NCBI GenBank assembly: GCA_030411725.1
Contig: MU839854.1
Location: 1,670 to 65,669, forward strand
From: Echria macrotheca
Lineage: Eukaryota > Ascomycota > Sordariomycetes > Sordariales > Schizotheciaceae
Direction: 5' to 3'
Length of the DNA stretch: 64,000 nucleotides
The notes under the pieces are model-generated. The model was not told the DNA's origin, searched no databases, and saw only the letters and a list, made by a program, of their open reading frames with translations. This document shows, in pieces, positions 23,101 to 33,273 of the stretch. A program made the translations under genes and the position numbers. Every line of letters starts with the position of its first letter. Position 1 is the stretch's first letter.

Positions 23101-23850
23101 GCTGATCATGAGGAAGTTTTGGGTGGTTGTCCGGGATGCTATATCACGCAAACTTCGTGGTTTTCACGTGAAGTTTTCACGAGCTGCTCAGGGTGCGGCG
23201 CTACGATTATTGGGTGTGACTGCCCTTTCTATAAGCGAAACATCTCTAGGTTCTCGCTCCTAGTTTTGACTATGTCCACGGAAGTCGCCCCGATGAGCGA
23301 TCCGAGTAGTCCGGCACTTGAACAAAACTTCATCACGCGTACATTATCACGGCCATCTCCACGATGTCTACTTCGACCGTGGTCTCGTCCACAGCGATCC
23401 TCAAGCTTGGCATGTCCTCCCTCCTTAAGCACAAATAGGCCCTAGATCATCGATCTGCCCAGGTAGGTACGGTTCGATGTACGCAGACTTCCTGAACGTC
23501 GCGATCAGCACCCGGTTCTTCGATCTGCAGCTGCCCTTGAGACATCGTGATGTGACGTTTCCAACACCGAACCTTGCGATCGAGTCTTGGACGAACCCGA
23601 ATCCGGAAACCGTCTCGCCCTTAAGCAGCAACCCGTTTACAATCCCAATGCCTGGGCTTGGCCAGCCTAATCCGCCCAAGTTCAGAACCTTCACCGGGTC
23701 TATATCCTAGCCCGACCCCTTTTCCATGTCGTTATCACCTTCGCTAACGGGACTATGATCCCGTTGTCGGAGCCGCAGAAGTTGCGTTCAGGCAAACCAA
23801 ATTCACTGTAGGCACCTTCAAGCCCAAATGTTTTTTAGGCTGATTACTAA
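20138..23850 (+). pseudogene. Decayed, unidentified coding stretch with mainly TAG interruptions
   Basis: Protein-like segments appear on the + strand in changing frames: around 20480-20720 (REECNHSYIMAKLGHYL), 21410-21620 (DVKYHYGCIGVINENIT), 21730-21840 (LISQYELNLSIIITTAI), 22125-22290 (RVQMLRQGLSLTPVKGD), 22480-22650 (NMGYSTAIVYLSSKKLW), 22750-22950 (PLVFYFSNEKKIIPKLP), 23477-23710 and 23720-23810. Interruptions inside these segments are often TAG. In one frame from 20138 to ~20840 there are five TAG and no TAA or TGA. RIP converts CAG to TAG and TGG to TAG, so a mildly RIP-mutated copy of one or more genes fits. I do not recognise the product. The segments may belong to more than one gene, and some may be chance. 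Confidence 0.45.
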
Positions 23851-25156
23851 AACGTAACTGTTGTTAGAGCTGAAACCTAAGCTTCCTGGCGGTTTAGATG
23901 GAGGTTAACTCGGTTCTGCAGATAATGCCGGACCTCTGATACTATAGTTGACCGTTGAGACAAACTTCAAAGTCTTCTGAAATGACATACTTTAATCCTT
24001 CGTGCCAGCTAAACTGGATTCGGGAAGTAGCAGACGCCGACAATATTTAAGCCAGCATCCCACTGACCTCAGTCTCTTCACATTGCCAGACAACAGCGTC
24101 ACGATGAGCGACCAGCAATATTCGGCCCCACCGCAAAAAAGCCTATACAGCTAAATTATAGTAGTTGGTAGGTAGTTAGCTACCTAGTAATATAAAATGG
24201 AGTAGATATAGCGTTTAAGATTTATACACACCCAAGATTATCTCCTTAGGTCGGATTTATCTATCAGAATCGGCTATAGCGCCCATATTAGTATTGTTCT
24301 AAGGCAGGTACGGGTAGACTATATATAGTACAGGTAGCTAAACAGGTATATGATATCTGGTTTTATAATACCAGCCGCTTATCGGCCTTATTGGACGGTC
24401 GTGGCTTCAGTCTTGTCGCTCTTGTTGTGATCCTCTTCTCTCGCTCCTTGCCCAGCGTGCTTCCGTAGCCGCCTTGCACACCATGGCAGCCGAAGTTCCC
24501 GTCTTGCTGGTGGCCGCACAGGCAACTAAATCTTCCAAGACCAGGAGAGCCAGCCTTTGAGCCCCCTTTTCTCTCGTTTCCTGTTTCTTATGCGCCTTGG
24601 AGTTCCTTAAGGATCTTTACGAAACTTGGTTACGCTTCAAAGTTCTTTCAGGAACAGGAGAGACCGCGCCAACGAGCGGCCCGCTAAAAGGAATCCTGGA
24701 GGAACTGTCTGGTGTTAGTTGGAAAACGAGGCGGATATTGCAGTTCTCAGGGGTTAGGTAGAAACCCGTCGTAACCCGCTATGCCGCGTCGAGCTGCCAC
24801 ACCAAGTTGCCAAGTGTAATGGGCTGCATGACGACCGATAAGCGGTAATTGGGGGCAAAGTCAGAGGGAGATAATCCGTACGCGGAAGTATCGGCTTGTA
24901 CATGGTCCGGCGGAGATACCTGGTAGCGATACCGGGTTGAGGGTGTAGCCGTGCACTGCTGATGATGGGAGGTATCAGTTTGAGAAGGGTTAATAGAGCC
25001 TCCGTCCAAGCTGGGGATAGATTCAAATTTTAAACTAATCAAGGCAGTCATAATATGGGGTTAGTTTGACGCCGGCGAGACACGATGAGATACTGTTACT
25101 AATGAGTTGGATGCACGGCAAGTCCAACCTCGCAGTCGCCCTACCCGTGACCGCTA
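23851..25156. other. Intergenic stretch including an AT-rich patch
   Basis: There is no convincing gene. At 24120-24380 the base composition turns AT-rich with TA-dense sequence, resembling a short RIP-affected relic. A short + frame near 24483 (MAAEVPVLLVAAQATK) ends after 25 codons and has no support. Confidence 0.5.
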
Positions 25157-27464
25157 TCAGCCCAACATCACACCTTCCTCCTCTACCTCCTTGTCATACC
25201 CCCTTGTCTCTGTACCCATCGTTCCTCCCGGCCCCGTACTCGACCCGTCCACGCATTTGCCCCCTTTCCATGCCACATCCATCACTCTCTCCCACACCTT
25301 CTCAATCGACCTCGTCATCTCCCACGTGAAGAAAACCTTGCAGTGCGCGGCCTGATAGCGAAACTGCAACGGCAGCGCATCCATCTTATCACCCAACGGC
25401 GTGATGTTCGCAAGGCTGAATCGTATATTCTCACCCCACCTCCCCGGGAGGGAGCCCAAGTTCTGGACGCGGAGTCGCAAGGGCGGCGGTGTGGTGGGGA
25501 CGGCACCGCTGGGTAAGGTAAGAGTGGGAGGGGGGGGAGGGAGGGCCGGGAAACGGCCGAAGTTGGCAGCGGGCCCGCACAGGGTGCGGCCGACGGCTTG
25601 CATGGGGGCGTACAAGGGGCGTCCGCCGAGCGTGACGGCGCGGATGGAGTGGGCATGAGTGAGGATGGCGGTGAAGAGAGCGCAGGCGGAGGCGCACTGT
25701 CGGGTTGTAAGGTTGTGAGCGGGTGTTTTGGTGGCCCAGGGACGGGGACGGGGACGAGGTGGGGAGGGGGGAGACACTTACTTCGCCGTCGGTGAGGATG
25801 GTGATGTTTTCGGGCGCGAAAGGGGGAGTGGTCCAGGGGGTTGTGAAGTTATACGCTTTGAGCCATTCAGGATCCATGAGTGCGGGAGCGGTGAGGTTAC
25901 CGAATGGGGTGGCAACAGGGCCGAGGAAGGACTTGGGATTTGGAAAAGGGGTGCCGTCGAGTTGGCGATAGCCCACGAAGGACCAAGGGAGGTCTCTGGA
26001 GGTGGTGTTTTGTGGGGCGGTCAGGAGCCAGGAAAGTTGAGGATGGACGCGTGCCTGAGACTGGACAGGGAAGCCGTTGACGCCGGGAAATAAGATGGAA
26101 TATATAGTATAGATGCTGCTCACCAACCCACCGCCATTGCCCTGCAAGTCGATGATCAGTTTAGTCCGCCCTTCGGCCTTGGCTTTGGTGATGAGGTTAA
26201 TGGGCACCGTGTAAATGTCGGTTAGGAAGGAGCTGTCGTTCAGGTCGTTGATATTGACGGAGTTCACGAACTCGTTGATTGCAAGGACGGCCGCGTCCTT
26301 CAGCAGTGGACCGTCAGGTAGGAATCCAGCTACATCACCACCTAAGGATGTCGCAAAGGGTGGTGGGAAGGCCTCCGTTAGGTTGAAGCGGGCGACGTAC
26401 CGGCTCTCGGCCATCTTGTAAAACTGGGCCGCAGTCGGGCTCGGCGCCTTCTCGCCCTCGACGCCGTAGTTTCTGTAAAGATCGGTACCGGAAGCGATGC
26501 CGGATACATTGGCGCGTATCAATGCGATGTTGTCGAATGTGAGCTGACTGCCGTTCTTGAATCCCACGGTGGTTTTGTCGCTGAGGCCAAGCGCAAAGGG
26601 GTTGGGTCCTGCATTCTGGATGTTGGCATCCTTGGACACGCTCGGGAACAGCGAGTTGAAGCGCGCATCCGGATCGTGGTAGCCCCAGTTTTGGTAGGAG
26701 ACGCGCTGCAAAACGTCCAAGACGGGAGCACCATCGATGGTCGTCACCGGAGACGGCCGGTAGCCGTGTTTGTTATGTTTTGCGTCGTCATAGAGGAAAA
26801 TCCTCGGCAAGGTCCGGCCGTCTTCCGAGATGGACACAAATTGCCTTCCCCACCGGACATCCCACAGGTCGAATAACATGCTGAAGGAACTAAAATGCAC
26901 GTCTCGTACGCGTCCTTGTAGAATGTATAAGTCCGCCAAGAACTCGAACATATTCGCATAGCCAGAGGAAGTTGTCTGGAGCTTGCTAGCAATGCTGTCA
27001 AGCCCCCTGGGGACGTCTACCGCGCCAGACAGGTAGCCACGTGGGGGGTTCTTGTTATAATCGATGGTACTCTGCCATTCCCAGAGCGGGCGTAGAAAGT
27101 TGATGTGTGCCAAAGCCCTTTCTTTGTCAAGCGGGATGGACTTGAGGCAGTCGAAGGCGAGAGACGGTTTAACCGGCACCGCTGGAATTTTCGGGAGTAA
27201 TGCTTCGCCCTCGGTGAGATTCTTGGGCTCTTTATTGCATGTCAGGGAACTTGCGTGTTGATCTAAGCCTAGTGTGCTTGTTGACATACCTGTGGCGTTT
27301 TCCTGGAGCCACGCGGCGACTGCATCCCGCAGCTGGCCGCACGGCTCTCCGTCGTCTCTCCGAGTCCAAGACAATGGCGGTCCTGGCTCTCCAAGCGGGT
27401 GTCCGCCAGAGACATTGAGAAAACTTGCCAAAACAAAAATGCTCCTTAGAGTTTCGAACAACAT
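25157..27464 (-). CDS. Secreted S41-family (tail-specific type) serine peptidase
   Basis: Three exons are inferred: 27464-27290, 27229-25782 and 25696-25157. Intron 1 (27289-27230, 60 bp) has GTATGT, CTGAC and AAAG. Intron 2 (25781-25697, 85 bp) has GTAAGT and ACAG and restores the frame into the C-terminal part. The protein is ~720 aa. The chosen Met (MLFETLRSIFVLASFL) starts a signal peptide; another Met lies nine codons upstream. Family hallmarks are the N-terminal CGQLRDAV region, SLAFDCLKSIPL, NPPRGYLSGAVD, the substrate-binding LIIDLQGNGGG strand and the nucleophile region TDGECASACALF created by splicing intron 2, where the Ser between the Cys residues is the likely catalytic one. Fungal relatives include the S41 peptidases of ustiloxin/phomopsin-type clusters, presumed to process RiPP precursors. 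No UstYa-like or KEX2-repeat precursor gene is visible nearby, so a stand-alone secreted peptidase is equally possible. Confidence 0.88.
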
Positions 27465-27491
27465 TTTTGCTGCTGTTATTTTTTTAGTCAC

Positions 27492-30040
27492 CGAGGGCTA
27501 AGCGCTTGTCATCTGAGGAGTTTTGCAATCGCAACCATGCTTTTGTATCCCTGGAGTGACGATGCTGAGCCCCAACGCGGTTGCATCGACCCGATCCTCT
27601 GTTGCTGTGCCGCATATATACCTAGATAGCCGTGGTTAAATAGACATTCTCCTGAGATTCCGTAGTCAAGGCCGTGAAGATGCTCCACGGGGCGTCCTCA
27701 CAGATAACCGGTAGACGACAATAATGCCCATCAGGCCCCGATCCCAGTGAGCATCGACAAGGCTTTAATGCTCCAAGACGTTTCCTGGGCGCCAGAGCAA
27801 TATTGACCGTTCACTCCAAAAAAATGCTGTTTTTGGAAGCTCAGGACAAATCAGCTACTACGTTCTCAACTTACCTACCATAGCTTAGGATAAGGGAAAG
27901 AAAAAGAAATTTCATGAGCCTAAATTCGTTGCAGATTACCAGACTGTTTTACCCGACCACAACTCAGGACGCAATTACCTGCGAATATTGGAGCGACAAC
28001 TGGAGGCCTCACGGAATCCCATGCCTCCGCTTATCCGCAACTACGCAGAACGCTTTGACGTGGCCTCCGACGAGGACGATCTGCGCCTCGCGCAGGGTTG
28101 CACGTGCGGCCGGCGCCGGACGGGTCCGGCTGATAAACCGACTTTGAAAGGTCAAATGACTTCGTCTACTCGTCACCAACAACTATCGGCAAAGACGAAC
28201 CTCGGTTTTATTGCGTGTGTCAATCTATCTAGCTTGCCATGGCGTCCGACTGTCGAACGGCTTGTGGCACAAGAGGCGGGGCTCAGCAGATGTCCACGGA
28301 GCGAAGTTATTGGTACCTATCTTATAGTAGCAGCCCCCAAGCTAAAAAAAAAGGTCAGCCGCGACTGCACTCGTCCCTCACGTATATGTCACAGCCACTC
28401 CGCCCTGTATCATGAAATTGGGCGACCTTGCCGAGTCAGCATTACTGGCTTGTGAGTCCATGGCCTCATCTCTCAACAATAATGAGATTATCACCCTTGA
28501 CAAGGCCGTCAACAGCCTCACACAACAATCGGCGCGAAGACGAGGCACTCTCTCAGCCGCAGACAGCAGGTGAGAGGACGGCGTAGCGGAGGAAAATGAA
28601 GCGCTTTAGATTATTATTTGTACATGCAACAAAAAAAAAAGGGTGACTACACGTTGGGCGCTGTTCTGCTGTCCGCCCGCTCTCAGCGATGATGATCTGC
28701 TGTAGTTCCGTGGGCACGATGTGATCTGCTCCACCGTCCCTTGGGTGCGTCGAATCTAGATCGTTTCCCGCCCATCGCCGTCTCCCTCCCCCGCCTTTCT
28801 ATTCCGCCCCGAGGGTGCCTGTTTTCGCCTTGCCTCTTGGCTGCCAGCTCACTTCTCCGGTCGTACTCGAGTGCGGCGGAGAATTGTTGTTAAACAACTT
28901 GCCGGATACAATTTGTCGATTCAACGAGATATTTACCTAGGTAGATGAAAAGAAAACCCCCAAATATCTGGTTTCAAGATAAATAGTTAAGTATAAGGAG
29001 GGGAGCCATTTACATCTCAGGCTACTGCGAACGACAAAAAAAGCAGGGAAGTCAAACCCAAACTCGAACCGAAACCCGAACCAAAGCCACGGCGAAGAAC
29101 AAAAGTCAAACCCAAACCAAAACCCGGTTTCAAAAAGGGAATTCAAACCCAAACCAAAATCAAAACCCAAACTAAAATCGGCCCCGACAACGGAAGCCAA
29201 ACCCGAACTCGAAACCAAAACCGAAACCCAAATCAGAGCCGACTGCCAACAAGAATAGGTAGTTAAACCCAAATTCGAACTAAACCCAAAACTAAAGCCA
29301 ACCGCAAGCCCGGAACCAATGGAATAACTCAAGTAACAGACAAAGTGGGAAAGCCTGGCGCAGGGTAAGCAGTATTTAGAGTAACATATGGCATCCCAAC
29401 ACTTGACGATGGAGTTGAAGCATTTAGCAAGGCACTTAACGTAAACCGGGAATTTTACGGATTTTACGAGCAAAGTGCTGGGTTGCAGTAACGCGCTTTC
29501 GCACAATAACCGCCTGAGACCGCACAATTACCGGCGGACGGCGTTGAAGGCGTCGTCGACCAACACACACCCCAGCATGGGATAGCCTCCAGGACCCGGC
29601 AGTCCGACGTACGTTGGCGACATCGAGAATAAAGCATCTAAGGCGGTTCCACGAGGCTATTGCAAAAGGTATCCAGAAACCAGAAATATAACCCTCCCTA
29701 TGCCGTTCCCTGGTCTCCGTGCGGTTACGTTCCCGGTCGAGTCTTTCTGGCAAACACGCTGCAAACCACGCATTCTCTTGGATCCGTAACTCACAGGCAA
29801 TGTAGGATTCGCTTTGGAAGAGGCCCATCTGCAGGACGTGCAGGGACCCAAACCAACCGCGGGTCAGCGGTTCAGCTTTGTCCGGCAATTCCAGCCCTAC
29901 TTAATAAGAGTATACGTGGCTTCCGGCCCAGTGAGAATGTGTGGATGAATAGTACAGAGAATGGACGACAAGTAACGCCATCCACTAGCCTCGTAGGTTG
30001 AAATTACGAACTTGTTATCGGTTGGGTTCGCGTCCAGGGG
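27492..30040. other. Gene-poor stretch upstream of the S41 peptidase
   Basis: There is no convincing gene. ~300 bp directly upstream of the peptidase would hold its promoter, but no clear TATA element can be singled out. Short frames at 27988-28455 and 29436-29888 overlap others on the opposite strand and lack domains. A KP-type repeat tract at ~29.05-29.31 kb is listed separately. Confidence 0.5.
29050..29310 (+). repeat. Degenerate hexanucleotide tract encoding KP/EP-type repeats
   Basis: The tract is built of imperfect 6-bp units of the type AAACCC/GAACCG. Read on + it gives KPKLEPKPEPKPRRR and, after frame changes, FKPKPKSKPKLKS and similar. It is interrupted by stops and shifts. It could be a decayed Lys-Pro-rich coding segment or a simple-sequence minisatellite. 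Confidence 0.55.
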
Positions 30041-31180
30041 TTGGTTGATGACACTTTATATGACGGATGGAGAATCAACTCCAGCATCCAGAGGAGAAAG
30101 ACTTGGCGGGATTCTAGGTAAGGCAGCATACCTCGTTCCTCTGGATAGCATCGACTTTCTGGAGTTCCCAACGGCAAGTCTTGCAATACCAGCTCCCATC
30201 CCATTCAATTGTTGAGCTAACTTACTTCCCGTGCAGGTTTCCCATGCCCTAAAGGCATTCAAGACACTTTCCGACATTATCAGACATCCATATGGCAGAT
30301 ATTGACCAGCAATGAACGCTGAGAGCTAACGTTATCGGAATTCGAACTTTTTAGGCAGAATTTCAGCGGTCATGCATACCTCTGTGGGTTTGTTTCTTGC
30401 AAATTTTCCGCGTCTGGATTCAACAATATCGAACAACTGGTTGTGCATGAAGCTGGACATACCCCGAGCTTTCCTTGCACAGAATCTGGGTGTCAATATC
30501 TACCTTTCCATTCCAGCAGAGCCCTGAAAAGACATAATACGAAGGTACACAACAAGGGCCGGAGTTGTTGGGTTGCCTGCAAGCCTATCTTAGATTGGTT
30601 CCACGCTGAGTCCTTTGCTCTCAGGTCTGAAATCCGGTCGGGACTTGAATCCAACAAGAAGCCAGATCGTCGCTCCGGGTCTCCTCCCATCACCCAATCC
30701 CTCCATGAGAACCCCAACCGGTATAGATGCCCGGTTGACGGCTGCAATATGGGTGTGTTTGACGCCTTCCCGAATTATAAGCACTGTGACCTCCACATTA
30801 GGATCTACCATCCAGAGGCTTGGGTCGGCCGGGTAGGCCCAGTTGGGACAGTACTACGGCCAGTGCTCACTGGAGGAAGTGCAGAAGTTGTTATTGATGA
30901 GCATCTCAAGGGGCAGGCTCTTAAACCATTATCAGTCGCGCCCACCGAACGCCGACCACGGACTACGCAGATGTTGCCTTTAAACTCTTGCTACAAGCGG
31001 GGGTTCCAGTCGATGTAAAATGTATCTGCAGCTTCACCCACCCCACCGAAAATATGGTATCCTGCATACGCTGCTTTACATCTGCTACTACCCCGAAGTC
31101 GTGGAAACAGTCGACTTTCACTATTGCTACTCGTGCGTTTGGACGCCACATGCAAGGCTTGAAACCAGCCCGTGAAAGGG
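30041..31180 (+). pseudogene. C2H2 zinc-finger plus ankyrin-like protein, probably decayed
   Basis: A frame entered by a plausible acceptor (GCTAAC branch, TTTTTAG at 30354) encodes three C2H2-like fingers. These are YLCGFVSC...VVHEAGH (from ~30377), FPCTESGC...RHNTKVH, and YRCPVDGC...HIRIYH, ending at a stop at 31018. From 30961, in another frame, DYADVAFKLLLQAG and then LHTLLYICYYPEVVETV resemble ankyrin-type repeats. Upstream, a short exon (GTTTCCCATG...) follows another good acceptor at ~30236 and a GTAAGG donor at ~30115. However, the donor for the last upstream intron is missing, and the ankyrin part is frameshifted. Finger-ankyrin proteins are common accessory fungal genes. I read this as a recently decayed copy, although an unusual splice pattern could rescue part of it. 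Confidence 0.55.
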
Positions 31181-31815
31181 CAAAACTTCGACCATTTAGG
31201 TTTCTTTGAGAGCAAAAAGCCTGAGCGGATGAAGCGTGAAAAGAACGCTTGGTGGACATTGGATGGGCTCTCTGGAAGAGTCGACTGGCGGCGCCAGGTA
31301 TGAGGTTGGAACGGCAGGGGCTTCTCGGGCCGGCATTACGTTTGAGAACCAATGTAAATAAGGAAACGGCAAAAGTTTGCACAGGAGCACCCAGGTTTTA
31401 GGTAATGGGGCCCACGGCCGCGATTTGCCTAGAGTTTGGCGTTGCTGCCCTGACGGCGGTATTCGCATCTCCGACCATCCTAGTCCTACCGATCGACCGT
31501 CCAGTCCTACCTGCGGGCGGTAAAAAGCCGGGCTGTCACTGATTCTTCGTTCGAGTCCACCATTGCCTCACGACACCCCGTGCATCTCATATCCGTCCAG
31601 TCCCAGCATTCTCAGATGGAAAGTTCCAGCCCCAGTGTCGAGCTCCCCCGCCAAGCCAACATCTGTAATGCAACCCGGGGGCAGGAACCACTGCATCAAT
31701 AGACCAGAAGATCTGTCAATGCAAGCACACCAGTGCTTGCATGCCTGCCCGATTGACTTATAGCGTGCACATTACAACCTCGCCCTGAAAGAAGACAGCG
31801 ACAGCCACCGACGCC

Positions 31816-32150
31816 ATGTACGCCCTGATACAGAGTGCATGTCCCCGACTGGAGGAGCACATCAAGTCCTTCCTGCGCACCATAAAGGCGGAGTCGTGTT
31901 TGTCGACAACGCCACCGACATACCGCTGCTCGACTCGGCTGTCACCTTCCAGTGGTGCGACGGGTGGGAGCTCGACGAGAACTTTGCCGTCGTGAACCGC
32001 ACCCACGGCCATCAACGGCTACCCCAACAGCGACGCCCTGGCCGGTAAGGACTACCTCGCGGCCGTCGTCAACTACTGGATGGCCAAGCGCCCCGACAGC
32101 ATTCTGCGGCCGCAAGTCCCACACGCTGCCCCGCTGAGCCTCGACTTTAC
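31816..32150 (+). pseudogene. Tubulin-tyrosine-ligase-like domain fragment
   Basis: From 31887 one frame reads VVFVDNATDIPLLDS, then TFQWCDGWELDENF. After a frame change near 32000, another reads NGYPNSDALAGKDYLAAVVN, then YWMAKRPDSILRP. The order of an F-Q-W-x-D strand, a short loop, a K-x-Y-L helix and a W-x-x-K-x-P-x-S-x-L motif is that of the fungal TTL domain (Pby1-type). The ATP-grasp core downstream is missing, so this is a broken fragment. Its GC content is much higher than the AT-rich patch that follows at 32.3-32.7 kb. Confidence 0.5.
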
Positions 32151-32524
32151 AATAGATACAGCCTGGTAGTCTTCGGCGGATCTGGGCCCACGAGATTTCC
32201 TTTTTCATTCGTAGCCCTGAGCTCAGTAAGCTGTGGCTGGCTTGTCCTGAGCTTTCCCCGATTCTTCCCTGAGCTAGGGTAATCCCACACACTGCTGTTG
32301 CACAGCCTCGGAGGTCCGTTTTCAGTCTCCCGTTATTAGACTAACTCCTAAGACAGTACCTAAGTAGTACCCTGGTACGAAAACTGGGATAATCTTCAAC
32401 ATACCAGTATATTATATAAGTATAGTACATACAACGCCTGGTCTGAGATATGAATCTTCACTGTGTCCAGGCAGGTAAAACAGCTTCGAAGCTTCTCAAC
32501 AGAACCTTTAACCGTGTTGTCTTG

Positions 32525-32545
32525 AAAATAGGGGGGGGGGGGGAA
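32525..32545. repeat. Poly-G run in AT-rich spacer
   Basis: A run of about thirteen G (near 32531-32543) lies in otherwise AT-rich sequence between the TTL fragment and the small secreted protein gene. It could mark a decayed element junction. Nothing else is seen at 32.3-32.7 kb. Confidence 0.6.
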
Positions 32546-32732
32546 GGCCTTATCACACCTGTATCTCGATAGTTAAAGCCCACCATCAGGTTACAGATCG
32601 TAGGGCAAGCACAATGACTTTTAGTTTGCACTTCGCTATCTTATAAATTCAAAAGTTACTCTGAGCCTATAGCCACAATATAAACCCTAGATCACCCCTT
32701 CCCTCCCTCTCTACCCTTTTCGTCTTGCTCAC

Positions 32733-33168
32733 CTAGAACGGAGTCATCAATATCATTGCCACAGACTTTATCTTGCTGTCTGACAATTTCATAGCGCACG
32801 TTGAGGTCTTCAAGTAACCATTGAGACTTGAATAACCGCAACTGGAGTCACCGTAAGTGTTGACTATTATGTAGGTAGGTTAGCTCACGGTGCTCTCTTA
32901 TGCATGGTGGATATAATTGAAACTCACTTGTCCAGCCTAAACCCCCCATCCAAGTACCGCCATTGAATTGGACTGAGGCCGCGGGTATATCCAGGGTCGT
33001 GCAACCGGAGACAATAGCGACATTTTCAGCTAACAAACTGGAGGCATGGCAGTCAGGCTCAGAGTACAGGCTAATTGAGCCGTTCCCAGGAAAGATCTGG
33101 CGGGTTTCAATAGGGGAGGCGCCAGTGCCCGCGGCCATGAGAGCTGCGAGGGTGGTGGCTAACTGCAT
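32733..33168 (-). CDS. Small secreted cysteine-containing protein, 123 aa (effector-like)
   Basis: Two exons are inferred, 33168-32928 and 32863-32733. The 64-bp intron starts GTGAGT, contains GCTAAC and ends AATAG, and is in phase 1. The encoded protein has a signal peptide (MQLATTLAALMAAGTGA), then SPIETRQIFPGNG, where the Arg may be part of a propeptide site. The mature part has four Cys (DCHASS, SGCTTL, SSCGYS, STCAMK), enough for two disulfides. No known domain is recognised. Size, secretion signal, even Cys number and a position beside decayed and AT-rich DNA fit a fungal small secreted protein, possibly an effector or antimicrobial. The second exon ends with a less convincing tail (KSVAMILMTPF), so an unseen second intron is possible. 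Confidence 0.6.
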
Positions 33169-33273
33169 GCTGATGCTGAATGAGCACTTGGCTTCGGTGA
33201 AAATGGTCTATGGAGAGTATAAACTGTTTTATTCTTCTCGCGCTTTGGTCTTCAGAGCGACATTATATTTGTA

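Noticed and set aside
31525..31570. tRNA-like GTTCGAGTCC T-loop
   Set aside because: The bases on either side of the loop do not form a T-stem, and no acceptor or anticodon arms can be drawn.
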